DNA of 64,000 bases from the NCBI GenBank assembly GCA_963677655.1, contig OY782088.1, one strand, 5' to 3'. Position 1 is the first letter of the stretch. Each line of letters opens with the position of its first letter. A program made the position numbers and the translations under genes. Below, piece after piece: positions 36,456 through 45,087 of the stretch. This stretch comes from Saccharicrinis sp963677655 (GTDB taxonomy: Bacteria; Bacteroidota; Bacteroidia; Bacteroidales; Marinilabiliaceae). The notes below the pieces were generated by a model. That model saw only the letters and a list, made by a program, of their open reading frames with translations, had not been told where the DNA came from and made no database searches.

Positions 36456-38678
36456 TCAGACATAAGAATAAATTCTATGAAGAGTGATGTTCTTTTCATT
36501 GGTATGAATTGAAAACTCTTCTAAACCTTTACTTTGAATGTTGATATTGAAAGTGATTTTTTCAATACGCTTATTAAAAATTGTATTTTCCATTTTGGAG
36601 TACAATTCTATTTCAGTTGGATTAAACAGATCGTTACTCTTTTTATAATGAATAGCATATTTTGAGTGAGCAATCTGAATAAAAGGTGCTATAAAATCAT
36701 GCCACCATAAGTGTTTCATTGGGAAACTGATGTGCAATGGTATATTATCGAGCAATACATGATCCTGATAAAAGCTCTTTTGAATTTTAAAGTTTCCTAA
36801 ATAGAAAAAGTATAACAGGTTTTCTTTTGAACCTTCGTATTGGGTAAAATAAAACTGGTTTCCATTGGTATCGAAAAAGGCTTTTGCTCCTGATTTATGG
36901 CAGTGCAAATACGTCTGATTAACAGAGTTAATTTTTACTTCCCATTCCACTTTTTCTTTTTTATCATCTCCTGAAACCTCAAAGATGAATAGTTGTCCGG
37001 GAACAAAATGATAAGCCTGACTAACCAAAGTATTGGTTTCTGTGTTAGAAATTCTATCATCTTTTACAGGAATTTGCAGCGACATGATTGAACTTTTATT
37101 ATCCTCGTACTTTAAGTAGTTATTGATAGGATAATTTATAGTTGCAGCTCCGATATAAGGTTGCTCCTGAATTTGAAAATGCAAATGAGGATAGGGAGAT
37201 CGACCAGAGTTACCACATTTGGCAATAATTTGTCCTGCTTTTACGGCATCGCCTTTTGTTACAGTGATGGTTCCTTTTTTTAGGTGACTTACCTTTGAAT
37301 ACACCTCATCATCGTGCTTAATAATAATGGTATTTCCCCAGTTGTGCTCCAGATTAACATCTCCAATTAAGTTGTCATCAATATGATTAACAATCTCTTC
37401 AATAATACCATCGCCGCAAGCAGCAACCGGTTTGTTATAGCAATAATAATCCTCAACCACATAGCCATCGTTTTTAAACTGTTTTCCATCAGCATCGTTG
37501 ATAACAAAATCCCATGCATGGCGCCATTGATTTTGGTGAGTATATTCACCATCATGACCCTGAGAAACATTCCAGATTCCGATAAATGGCAGCTGAATGT
37601 TTTTATAATTCAGGAACTGAAAGCGCTGCTCGTAATTCACAAAAGTATAAAGGTTCTTTTCTGGCGAATTAAACTGATAATACACCTCCGTTAACTTTGG
37701 AGAGTAATCCATCCTGTATTTAAGCACATACAAAAACAGTAACACTATAGCATTAAAAGGCAAGGAGTAAATAGCCAAATGGAAATACAAAAATATAGTG
37801 CTTAAACTAATGGAAAGAATGGCTACCAAAGGAACCAGAACTGCTACACTAAAATACGATCGTGTAGAAGGAATCAGGAAGAATCCTCCAATGGCAATGG
37901 CTGTAAGGATATAGTTAAAACCTATATAACTGTATTCAATTAAGGTAATATTAGCGTCGATCAGGTTGTAAAAGGTGTATGCAATGGCAAATCCTAACAA
38001 CGACAATGAAAATGCAATCCTGCTAAAAAGAATCAGTCCAATGGAAAGTACAATTCCTGCTAAAACATTGTATTGAAACAGGATGGCACTCAATGAAACA
38101 AAGTAAGATTTTAATACCGGAGGGAGAGATGCTGCATTAAAATATTCGTATATTTTAACCAGCTTGTGTCCACCAACCACATACAGCTCATTCATGGTGT
38201 AAATTCCACGTTCACTAATACCAAGTGCTTCAAAATGTTTTGTGGCTAAAGTGAAAGTCCAGATACCAATTAAAAAAGGAATACTTAAATAGGGAAGGTG
38301 ATATTTTCCAATCACCCCTTGCATTGAAACTGAAATAAACAAGGAAAATATTCCTGCAAAAATCACAATTAATACCAAATGCCAGTTTAAAGCATAGTAC
38401 ATTCCCAAACCTAATCCTACTAACAGTCCGTTAAATCCGAATAACCCTTTAGCAATAGTTGATTTGTCGAGGTTTAATGCAAAAGCAGCAATCGAAGTTG
38501 TTAATACTGCAATAAAACCAACCAATCCGGTATAAAAATCAATAAATGTGACCGCTAAAATTAATACAGCAAATAATTTATGTGTTGAAAAGAATATTTG
38601 AGAATAACTATTCAACAAGCTATCAATAAAGAATTTTATCTGATCTGTTGTTTCCTTATTTTTTAAAATGTTCTTCAT
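36456..38678 (-). CDS. Urea-transporter-like membrane domain fused to an M23 metallopeptidase
   Basis: 740 residues. Residues ~1-320 are hydrophobic with ten or more helices and match the urea transporter (UT) fold, including GLFGFNGLLVGLGLG near 80 and a second half-repeat near 230-300. From ~370 there is a LytM/M23 peptidase domain: zinc ligands in HAWDF near 385 and HLHFQ near 510, with the family segment GNTIIIKHDDEVYSKVSHL and GD.VKAGQ.IAKCGNSGRS between. The final ~200 residues are an unassigned beta-rich domain. No signal peptide is present; the topology of the peptidase relative to the membrane is unclear. Such UT-M23 fusions exist in Bacteroidota annotation, but their role is not established; peptidoglycan remodelling tied to solute passage is a guess. 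Confidence 0.85.
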   Translation of the reverse strand: MKNILKNKETTDQIKFFIDSLLNSYSQIFFSTHKLFAVLILAVTFIDFYTGLVGFIAVLTTSIAAFALNLDKSTIAKGLFGFNGLLVGLGLGMYYALNWHLVLIVIFAGIFSLFISVSMQGVIGKYHLPYLSIPFLIGIWTFTLATKHFEALGISERGIYTMNELYVVGGHKLVKIYEYFNAASLPPVLKSYFVSLSAILFQYNVLAGIVLSIGLILFSRIAFSLSLLGFAIAYTFYNLIDANITLIEYSYIGFNYILTAIAIGGFFLIPSTRSYFSVAVLVPLVAILSISLSTIFLYFHLAIYSLPFNAIVLLFLYVLKYRMDYSPKLTEVYYQFNSPEKNLYTFVNYEQRFQFLNYKNIQLPFIGIWNVSQGHDGEYTHQNQWRHAWDFVINDADGKQFKNDGYVVEDYYCYNKPVAACGDGIIEEIVNHIDDNLIGDVNLEHNWGNTIIIKHDDEVYSKVSHLKKGTITVTKGDAVKAGQIIAKCGNSGRSPYPHLHFQIQEQPYIGAATINYPINNYLKYEDNKSSIMSLQIPVKDDRISNTETNTLVSQAYHFVPGQLFIFEVSGDDKKEKVEWEVKINSVNQTYLHCHKSGAKAFFDTNGNQFYFTQYEGSKENLLYFFYLGNFKIQKSFYQDHVLLDNIPLHISFPMKHLWWHDFIAPFIQIAHSKYAIHYKKSNDLFNPTEIELYSKMENTIFNKRIEKITFNINIQSKGLEEFSIHTNEKNITLHRIYSYV

Positions 38679-38961
38679 TTTTATGAAGCTTCTTAATGTT
38701 AGATGCTTATTCGTATAGAAGGTTTAATATTACAGTCTTCAGTCTTCAGGCAAAATATTAATCTCCATGGGCAATATTTACTCGTCCTTCACACAAATTG
38801 ACCTATCCCTAAGTCGTTTTCACCTGTTCTTGAGTAATTCTGTCTTATCCTAAAATATGTCTACATATTGTTTAATTATTCTAAACAAACTTTCTATACA
38901 ATTGCCAACTATTTAACTTATATATTATCTCGTTTTTTTATTATTAATTCTCTGTATCATT
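38679..38961. other. Intergenic, no features
   Basis: Upstream of the UT-M23 gene; nothing beyond AT-rich sequence up to the hairpin array at 38962. Confidence 0.4.
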
Positions 38962-39141
38962 AGGCTGAAAGCCTATCACACCGCAACAAGGGGCATCGCC
39001 CCTTGTAATTAGGCTCCAAGAAAATCTCAGGCTGAAAGCCTGAAATAAATAATATAAGTATCAGACTTACAGCCTGAATTAGCAAGGCGTAAATCTCTTG
39101 GGGCGATACCCCAAGTTTTGATATATAAGGCTTTCAGCCTT
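38962..39141. repeat. Five-hairpin repeat element, copy 1
   Basis: A series of short hairpins in order: AGGCTGAAAGCCT; ACAAGGGGC/GCCCCTTGT; CAGGCTGAAAGCCTG; CAGACTTACAGCCTG; CTTGGGG/CCCCAAG; closing AAGGCTTTCAGCCTT. The two termini are also inverted repeats of each other. A second copy of the same length and order is at 53624-53804 (181 bp). No transposase is inside, so it is a non-autonomous or structural element. Confidence 0.85.
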
Positions 39142-39279
39142 TTGTAGTTTAATTTCAACTTCAACCATACGGAATATTTATGTGTATGGAGTAAAATACT
39201 AAGAAGAAGTCTCTTCCATTTCAAAACAATGCTTTTCGCCCCATCGCCATGCACCTTATCGCTTTTACTCCTTTAACCT

Positions 39280-40095
39280 TTATTTTATCAACTCAAAAAT
39301 ATCTCTTGCAGCCATATCATTTTCTGCAGCAATGTCCTTTAAAGTCTGCTCTTTTGTGGCAACTATATTATTCTCTTTTAAAATATTTAGTACATCATTA
39401 ATATCCTTTCCGTTTTCTTTCGCGACCTCTTCAAGCGGTTTTCTACCAATGCCTGAACCTGCCATTCCTGTCATTGAAGTTTTGGTGATGAGGTTGTATA
39501 CTTCAAGCGGAGTAAGGTTATTTGCTTTTGCTATGTCTGATAAAGTTTGATCCGTACTTGTATATTTAATGTTGTTGGCTTTGAGTTTATTCTGGATTTT
39601 TTCAATACTAAAGTTCTCTAATTGCTCCGACAGCTCTATTAAAGTTAGTAACTCGGCATGAGGAATAGGAGCCGCTTCCACTTTCTTTTCCCACGATTGA
39701 GTTAAACTCTCACCCAAATCAATAACAGAACTAAATGGAGGAATGGAATAAAGCACTCCGATAAAGATTAGGATAGTTAAGATTCCGGAGATAAGTAATT
39801 CTCTTTTTTTATTTAATCCACTGGAAGTTTTGCTTTTGATGTACGATAAAAATACTTTCCAGTTGATGGAGAATAAATGAAAGATGGATAGAATCACAAA
39901 CAAAAATGAAAAGATGATGTGTAATGCTTGCCAATCTTCTTTTGATAGTGCAATTAATTTCCAGTTTACCCAATGAGCAATACGTCCGGCGGGAGCGATA
40001 TATAATATAATTCCTGTAAAAAATATAATTAAAAATGAGAATAGTAATCCAAAGCTGATGAAACTTCTCCAGCTAAATTTTTGTTTAGTATCCAT
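39280..40095 (-). CDS. Three-helix membrane protein (DUF4405-like) with a triplicated helical tail
   Basis: 271 residues. Three membrane helices occupy residues ~10-120 (FGLLFSFLIIFFTGIILYI, LHIIFSFLFVILSIFHLF, ISGILTILIFIGVLYSI); His residues at the helix ends could bind haem b as in cytochrome b561-like proteins, but no CXXCH is present. The soluble tail holds three ~30-residue repeats: TLSDIAKANNLTPLEVYNLI, PLEEVAKENGKDINDVLNIL and TLKDIAAENDMAARDIFELI, each a helix-turn-helix-like unit. It sits between the UT-M23 gene and the decarboxylase operon on the same strand. Confidence 0.72.
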   Translation of the reverse strand: MDTKQKFSWRSFISFGLLFSFLIIFFTGIILYIAPAGRIAHWVNWKLIALSKEDWQALHIIFSFLFVILSIFHLFSINWKVFLSYIKSKTSSGLNKKRELLISGILTILIFIGVLYSIPPFSSVIDLGESLTQSWEKKVEAAPIPHAELLTLIELSEQLENFSIEKIQNKLKANNIKYTSTDQTLSDIAKANNLTPLEVYNLITKTSMTGMAGSGIGRKPLEEVAKENGKDINDVLNILKENNIVATKEQTLKDIAAENDMAARDIFELIK

Positions 40096-40495
40096 GGTTG
40101 TTGTTTTTTAATATTGTTGAATTGTATAATCGTTGATTTGTTAACTTGATAAATATCTTGTTACTTTTTATTTGTTTGTATCTGTTTTTTTGCTCACTGT
40201 TAACGCTGGGGTTCCTATTGTATTTTGTTAAAATGATGCCAGAGGTATCATATATTTATAGTATTTTTTTAATGAAAGATTAAATGACTCCAGGGGTATC
40301 ACACATACAAAAAATAATAATTGATGTTCGACTCCCCTAGAGTCGTTTTATATCCATTACGGTTTTCTATAAATATGTAACCCCGCTGGGGTTTATATAA
40401 ATTAACGCCTGATATTTAACCTATTTACATCATTTCAACCAATACAAAACTCTACTCTCTGCGCTCTATCGCGTTTACCTTCTCCCTTCTCCTTG
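40096..40495. other. Intergenic region with short palindromes
   Basis: 400 nt without a gene. Contains AACCCC-GCT-GGGGTT (about 40379-40393), a related AACGCTGGGGTT near 40203, and two near-copies of a CCAG(A/G)GGTATCA word near 40240 and 40290. These look like degraded intergenic palindromes. No terminator for the decarboxylase gene is obvious. Confidence 0.4.
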
Positions 40496-41842
40496 CTACT
40501 TTAAATAATCCGGCAATCGATCCATTTGGTTCATGGTTTCATGAGTTTCTTGCTCACGAACAATATGAGTATTACCATCAGTATCAATAAGCACAATTCT
40601 TGGTCTGTAGTTGATAAATTGTAGCCACTGTGTCATATTATAGGCACCAATTCTTTTGATAACCACATGTTCGCCTTTTTCCATAACCGGAAAATTGATG
40701 GCTTCGCGAATCACATCAATATTCATACATAACGGACCGTAGATAGTAGTATTTTCTAAATCAGGTTGAGTGTATGAAGCTGGTACAATATTGTGTTCGT
40801 ACCAGAATGAGGTAAACAACAGATTAACGCCGATATCAATGATCAAAGATTTTCTTCCATCCGGTAATCGTTTGTTGGCTAGTACCGACCCTAACAAATA
40901 TCCTGCATCATCAATCAGAGCCCTTCCTGTCTCTAAAAACAAAGTCGGCATGTGATCATATGGAATATCAGACTGATGCAGAGCTTCTGTAATATGTTCG
41001 GCATAATCGTCAAAAGTAGGACATGTATCTGAGCCCGGAAGATATGCACCTTTCAATGTGTTTTTAGATGCAAAACCTCCTCCCAAATCAATATACTGAA
41101 TGTGGTGATTGTACTTATGTAAAACTCTGACAGCAAGATGAGTCAGCTTCGTAGTTGCAATTCCATAGGCTTGCGGCGACATAATATAGGTGCCTATATG
41201 CGTATGTAATCCGATAAGTTCAAAACCCGGTGTTTGCATGATTTTATTCAATACATTCCAGGCCTCTCCACTTTCGTAATTAAAACCAAAACGGAACCAC
41301 TGAGGATAAATACCTGTATCCATATTAACTCTTATAGCCACTTTAGCTGTTAACTGAAGCTCTTTGGTAACAGAAGCAATCTCATAAAACTCATCCAAAT
41401 GATCAATGTGAATCAAGGAGTTGTTTTGAATCGCTTTGGTCAAATCTTCTCTGGATTTATCTGGTCCATTGAAAATAATTTTGTTACCAGGAACACCATT
41501 TGCAATTGCCTTATCGTATTCAAAACCTGAAACTACTTCGGCCCAGGAACCTTCCTGATGATAAATTTTACAAACAGCATTTAAGTAATTGGTTTTGTAC
41601 GACCAGGCAAACTGAACCTTTGGATATCTGGTTTCAAAGGCTGCGTAAGCTTTCTTATATGTTTCACGAATGGTTTTTTCTGACAAAACATAAACTGGTG
41701 ATCCATATTGTTGTATCAAATCTTTAATTGCAACATTATCAATTTCAGTGATTGGCTGTATGGTCGATTTCATTCCGAATTTATCAGGAACACCGGCACT
41801 TATTTTGTTAATTATCGGTTTTTCATATGGTGCTTTTTGCAT
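40496..41842 (-). CDS. Fold-type III PLP-dependent decarboxylase (diaminopimelate decarboxylase-like)
   Basis: 448 residues. The PLP Lys is in FAWSYKTNYLNAV near residue 84; other family landmarks are HTHIGTYI near 215, the PLP-phosphate loop DLGGGFAS near 253, LETGRALIDDAGYLLG near 305, GPLCMNIDV near 372 and GAYNMTQWLQF near 405. True diaminopimelate decarboxylases have CESGD at the Cys; here it is CMNID, so the acidic residue that reads the distal amino acid end is missing and the substrate probably differs. It follows the ATP-grasp gene by 11 nt, and a PqqD-like gene heads the operon. Confidence 0.87.
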   Translation of the reverse strand: MQKAPYEKPIINKISAGVPDKFGMKSTIQPITEIDNVAIKDLIQQYGSPVYVLSEKTIRETYKKAYAAFETRYPKVQFAWSYKTNYLNAVCKIYHQEGSWAEVVSGFEYDKAIANGVPGNKIIFNGPDKSREDLTKAIQNNSLIHIDHLDEFYEIASVTKELQLTAKVAIRVNMDTGIYPQWFRFGFNYESGEAWNVLNKIMQTPGFELIGLHTHIGTYIMSPQAYGIATTKLTHLAVRVLHKYNHHIQYIDLGGGFASKNTLKGAYLPGSDTCPTFDDYAEHITEALHQSDIPYDHMPTLFLETGRALIDDAGYLLGSVLANKRLPDGRKSLIIDIGVNLLFTSFWYEHNIVPASYTQPDLENTTIYGPLCMNIDVIREAINFPVMEKGEHVVIKRIGAYNMTQWLQFINYRPRIVLIDTDGNTHIVREQETHETMNQMDRLPDYLK

Positions 41843-41853
41843 GACTTTCTGTT

Positions 41854-42903
41854 TTAGAATTTTCCGTGAATTGATATCTTTTCAAGATCAGACATATCGC
41901 CAATCAAATCCCACGAATAACGAATAAATAATTTCCCTATTGCATACTCAGTCATAGGTTCCACCTTTTCTCCCATGGTTAAACGAACCAATGCTTCCGG
42001 TATGTTTTGTCCTGCCCCAACAGCCAGATAAACCCAAGCTGGTACGCGAGGATTAATCTCAATTAAGTAATAATCGTTATTCGATGTTCTTATCATTTCC
42101 AGTTCCATGCCACCACGCCACTGTGTATCTTTAATTAAATTCTGAGTAATACTAATCAACTCATCGTCATTTAAAGTAACTCCACCCCAGGCTTTCCCTT
42201 TATCAGTAATATATTGTTTACGCATAGGTACTGCAGCAATGGTATCTCCCATGCCATCACCCAGCGCAACCACATTTACTTCAGTACCTTTTACAAATTC
42301 CTGAATAATGATCGGAAGGCCCCATTTTGCACTTAGTTTATTAAATGCATTAGTTACCTGTTCTTCATTATAGGCAACATAGGCATCATAAAATTTTCCT
42401 TTTACCAACATCGGATATTCAAAATCATCTTTTAACTTGTGAATATCGTTGTACGAAGTTATAGAAAGGCCTTTAGGTACTTTGATATTATACTTTTTCC
42501 CATAAGCTTCCAGATTGCCTTTGTTTCTTTCCTCCAGTTGTTTTTCAGTAGGTAAAAAAGTTTTAATGTTGTTGGCTTCCAAAATATGCTCAAGCTTGAT
42601 AAAAGTAAATAGCTCAGCATCTAAATTCGGAATAATCATATCAATAGGATCTTTTTTATGTATTTCAAGAATCCTTTCTATATAAGCCTCCTTTCCTACC
42701 GAAGGATATGGAATCATATAGGTTGTATCAACCAAATCTTTTAAATAGATACCTGGTTCGAGGTTTTCGTATGCCAAACCGATAATTCGGGCATCAATCA
42801 GTTCCGACTCCCTGATTCCTCTGATAACAGGGATTCCAGGGCCCGGGTTATCCGTATTGTTTAATCCGGTAACCGCAATTGTTATTTTTAGCTTTTCAGG
42901 CAT
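41854..42903 (-). CDS. ATP-grasp carboxylate-amine ligase (PylC/carbamoyl-phosphate-synthase-like)
   Basis: 349 residues. An N-terminal Rossmann-like domain (TIAVTGLNNTDNPGPGIPV) precedes the ATP-grasp fold; the ATP-binding lysines lie in YPMLVKGKFYDAYV near 165 and IIIQEFVKGTEVNVVALGD near 205, and the Mg site is LIEINPRVPAW near 285. Such enzymes activate a carboxylate as acyl phosphate and join it to an amine. Its start is 4 nt after the PqqD-like stop and the decarboxylase follows by 11 nt, so the three are one operon. Candidate substrates are an amino acid or a peptide. Confidence 0.88.
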   Translation of the reverse strand: MPEKLKITIAVTGLNNTDNPGPGIPVIRGIRESELIDARIIGLAYENLEPGIYLKDLVDTTYMIPYPSVGKEAYIERILEIHKKDPIDMIIPNLDAELFTFIKLEHILEANNIKTFLPTEKQLEERNKGNLEAYGKKYNIKVPKGLSITSYNDIHKLKDDFEYPMLVKGKFYDAYVAYNEEQVTNAFNKLSAKWGLPIIIQEFVKGTEVNVVALGDGMGDTIAAVPMRKQYITDKGKAWGGVTLNDDELISITQNLIKDTQWRGGMELEMIRTSNNDYYLIEINPRVPAWVYLAVGAGQNIPEALVRLTMGEKVEPMTEYAIGKLFIRYSWDLIGDMSDLEKISIHGKF

Positions 42904-42907
42904 GGCA

Positions 42908-43153
42908 TTATTCTTTGTCAGTCATATTAAAATGCACGAGCATTTGCATGTAGTCATCAAAATGTCTTAAGAATGTTGTTTCCTCAACATCGTATTTGTA
43001 AAGGATGTATTCTTTTATTTCTTTTTCAGACCTACCTTCAATGAGTAACTCAAGAATTTCACGACCAGTATTATTCAAAGAAAAAGATTCTCCGGTTTTT
43101 GAATCAAAAACAAATCCGGATTTACTTACAGAAATATGGTTTGAGATTTTCAT
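42908..43153 (-). CDS. PqqD-family protein
   Basis: 81 residues, the full length of a PqqD domain: SKSGFVFDSKTGESFSLNNTGREILELL then an acidic helical region. PqqD proteins (RRE domains) bind the leader of ribosomally made peptides and hand it to a modifying enzyme; others with no radical SAM partner exist, so that role is an inference. It is the first gene of the operon with the ATP-grasp ligase and decarboxylase, and a strong hairpin precedes its start. Confidence 0.87.
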   Translation of the reverse strand: MKISNHISVSKSGFVFDSKTGESFSLNNTGREILELLIEGRSEKEIKEYILYKYDVEETTFLRHFDDYMQMLVHFNMTDKE

Positions 43154-43170
43154 CGTATCTAGATTTTAGG

Positions 43171-43213
43171 TGCTGTCTCATAAGCATCAATTAAGGATGC
43201 TATGGAGACAGCA
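43171..43213 (-). promoter_or_regulatory. Long hairpin in the pqqD-like leader
   Basis: TGCTGTCTCATAAGCATC pairs with GATGCTATGGAGACAGCA (15 of 18) across a 7-nt loop. On the minus strand it ends 17 nt before the start at 43153, so it can control access to the ribosome binding site; it could also terminate the upstream gene ending at 43328, but no T-run follows. Confidence 0.6.
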
Positions 43214-43327
43214 AATCGTTGATATATCATTTAGACTAAGAAATAAGCCCAAGGTTTAATTAGGGAAGCAGGAAGCTTGAAGTCAATTTCGTCCTTCTCC
43301 TTTTTCCCTACTCCCTTCTCCTTCTTT

Positions 43328-43711
43328 CTATTCCTTATTATCGCAAACTCCATTACTGTTGGCGTCTATGAATTGGTTTTGACCATTTCCTTGGCCATTC
43401 CTCATACCTTTACGGTTTCCTTTACGATTTCCTTTTTTAACACCGTATTTGTTGCCATTCCCGTTGCCATTCCCTTGTCTTAGGCATTGACCATTTCCAT
43501 TACCTTTTCCGTTTCTATATGCTTTTCCCTGACCATTACCTTGTCCATTTCCTGCTCTAGCAACATAATTATCGCATACACCATCATTGTTGCTATCAAC
43601 AAAAGATGTTTTTGCCTTTTTTGTAGAAGTATTATCTGTAGTTGTTTGTGCGTTTCCTGCAACTATAAATGCTGTTAAAGCTAACCCGATGAATAAAATT
43701 CTTGTTTTCAT
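43328..43711 (-). CDS. Small exported Gly/Asn-rich protein with two calcium-loop-like motifs
   Basis: 127 residues with a signal peptide (to about AGNAQ, residue 21). Two EF-hand-like loops, DSNNDGVCDNYV and DANSNGVCDNKE, bracket a basic low-complexity region of GNGQ, GNGN and RKGNRKG repeats. The Asp/Asn spacing suggests calcium binding; each loop has one Cys. Leader element copy C ends 27 nt upstream. It lies just downstream of the sigma/anti-sigma/Spy-like operon on the same strand. No known family is claimed. Confidence 0.72.
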   Translation of the reverse strand: MKTRILFIGLALTAFIVAGNAQTTTDNTSTKKAKTSFVDSNNDGVCDNYVARAGNGQGNGQGKAYRNGKGNGNGQCLRQGNGNGNGNKYGVKKGNRKGNRKGMRNGQGNGQNQFIDANSNGVCDNKE

Positions 43712-43738
43712 GTGTAATGTTTTTTGTTATTAATACCA

Positions 43739-43800
43739 CATGGAACTCGCTTGAGAGATCATTCTTTTACAAGTATAATCTTTTATCAAGCTCGTTTCAT
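43739..43800 (-). ncRNA. Structured 5' leader element, copy C
   Basis: A 62-nt copy on the minus strand: starts ATGAAACGAGCTTGATAAAA (from 43800) and ends AAGCGAGTTCCATG (at 43739), 27 nt before the start at 43711. Outer arms and the GA/GA mismatch are as in the other copies. The inner stem is GCTTGA/TCAAGC (43786-43791 with 43749-43754), a full compensatory change from copies A, B and D. The apex holds a weak TTATAC/GTAAAA pairing. Confidence 0.72.
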
Positions 43801-43983
43801 AACCAATAAAATTTTAATCAAACAATTTTTAAGTGATCAGTTTATAAATTACATGTCAATTTTTATTCTAAATGCGAATCAAGAGTTGAAATAAAGAATT
43901 ACATAGAAGACATATAGCTACAAAGTATATTTTATTTATTTTACTCATATAAATTGCACAAATTTGAATAAGAGAATTTTTTA

Positions 43984-44013
43984 AAAAACTCAGTGTCTCA
44001 GTGCCTTTGTGTT
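43984..44013. repeat. CACAGAG-type short repeat
   Basis: Read on the minus strand, AACACAAAGGCACTGAG and the following GTTTTTT resemble the 30-nt motif at 22578-22607. It is a short, diverged dispersed repeat. Confidence 0.4.
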
Positions 44014-44057
44014 CATTCTTAACTTTTGACTGACATTATAAACTATACCTTTATGAA

Positions 44058-44603
44058 TTAATTACTATCATGTCTGTTTTTCCCGAATCCTTTTCCTTGT
44101 CTTTGATCTCCTCGTCCTTTGTGAGTTTCATTACCAGCAAAAAAGCTTTCAAAAATTTTATTTAGCTCGTTAGTTTGTTTTTCAGTACAAATTGATTTTA
44201 TGTCTAAATAATATTGATAAGTATACTTTTTTAATTCACTATGTAATGATCCTACAGAGTCAGCAATTGCGATTAATTCATTAGTTTCATCAGATGTAAT
44301 TTTCATCTTATCTAACATTTCAGCCCTAAGAATATTGAGCTCATTATTAATTCTTCTGGCGTTAGAACGAAACTTTTCATTAATCACTCTGAACTGATTC
44401 ATTTGATCAGGACTTAGTTTTAATTGATCCTTAAAGTATTTTCCGTTAAAATTCTGAGTAGTTTTAATTGCTTCAGATGATGCTTGAGGTAACTCAGTTT
44501 TCGATTGATATACATGTATACCAATAGATATAAAAGTAGCCACATTAAGAACTGCCAGAAAGATCACTGCGTAAATCAATATTCTTGATGTATTCTTGTT
44601 CAT
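44058..44603 (-). CDS. Spy/CnrR-like periplasmic sensor protein
   Basis: 181 residues. One N-terminal helix (ILIYAVIFLAVLNVATFISIGI) anchors it in the inner membrane, with a helical periplasmic domain (LKLSPDQMNQFRVINEKFRSNARRINNEL...) of the CpxP/Spy/CnrR type. The C-terminal tail is Gly/Arg/His-rich (KGRGDQRQGKGFGKNRH). In the CnrYXH model, such a protein senses metal or envelope stress and releases the sigma factor. It follows the anti-sigma gene by only 3 nt. Confidence 0.82.
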   Translation of the reverse strand: MNKNTSRILIYAVIFLAVLNVATFISIGIHVYQSKTELPQASSEAIKTTQNFNGKYFKDQLKLSPDQMNQFRVINEKFRSNARRINNELNILRAEMLDKMKITSDETNELIAIADSVGSLHSELKKYTYQYYLDIKSICTEKQTNELNKIFESFFAGNETHKGRGDQRQGKGFGKNRHDSN

Positions 44604-44606
44604 AAC

Positions 44607-45032
44607 TTATTCTGTAATTATCAAGTTTAAAGATTCCATCGATGCGTCATCCATTAACATCAATTCTTCAGGGATTGAGTTTTGAGCAGTTGTATTTTGG
44701 TATAAATTGCCGGTGGAAATACCAATATACAAAGCCAAAGCTACAGATGCTGTTAATAACATAGGTTGAAAAACTCTTGACCATCCAAAACTTCTGCTCA
44801 CATTTACTTCTTCTTGTTGATTAATGTGCTCCATAATTCTGGTAGAAATAAATGGATTGGCTTTTAGTTCTTTTTCCTGGTTAATAACCTTGTCTGAAAT
44901 AACCATTGCGGTGTAAACCTTATGGCATTCCTCACATTCCTCAAGATGAGTCTTGAGGTTTTTTTGAATATCTCCGGATAAATTTCCTTTGATATAGGAT
45001 TCGAGTTGTTTTTGACATGATGAACAATTCAT
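44607..45032 (-). CDS. Zinc-finger anti-sigma factor
   Basis: 141 residues. The cytoplasmic N-terminus has a zf-HC2 motif (MNCSSCQKQLESYI ... HLEECEECHKVY) supplying His and Cys ligands. One transmembrane helix (PMLLTASVALALYIGISTG) follows, then a short periplasmic tail. It should hold the upstream ECF sigma factor inactive until a signal crosses the membrane. Sits between the sigma and Spy-like genes. Confidence 0.87.
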   Translation of the reverse strand: MNCSSCQKQLESYIKGNLSGDIQKNLKTHLEECEECHKVYTAMVISDKVINQEKELKANPFISTRIMEHINQQEEVNVSRSFGWSRVFQPMLLTASVALALYIGISTGNLYQNTTAQNSIPEELMLMDDASMESLNLIITE

Positions 45033-45087
45033 AATTGTTTGATTTTATTGATTAGACACAGAAAACACATATTTCCTACGGGCATAT

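Noticed and set aside
38962..39141. CRISPR array
   Set aside because: The repeated words are palindromes in a fixed non-periodic order, not equal repeats with unique spacers, and no cas genes are present.
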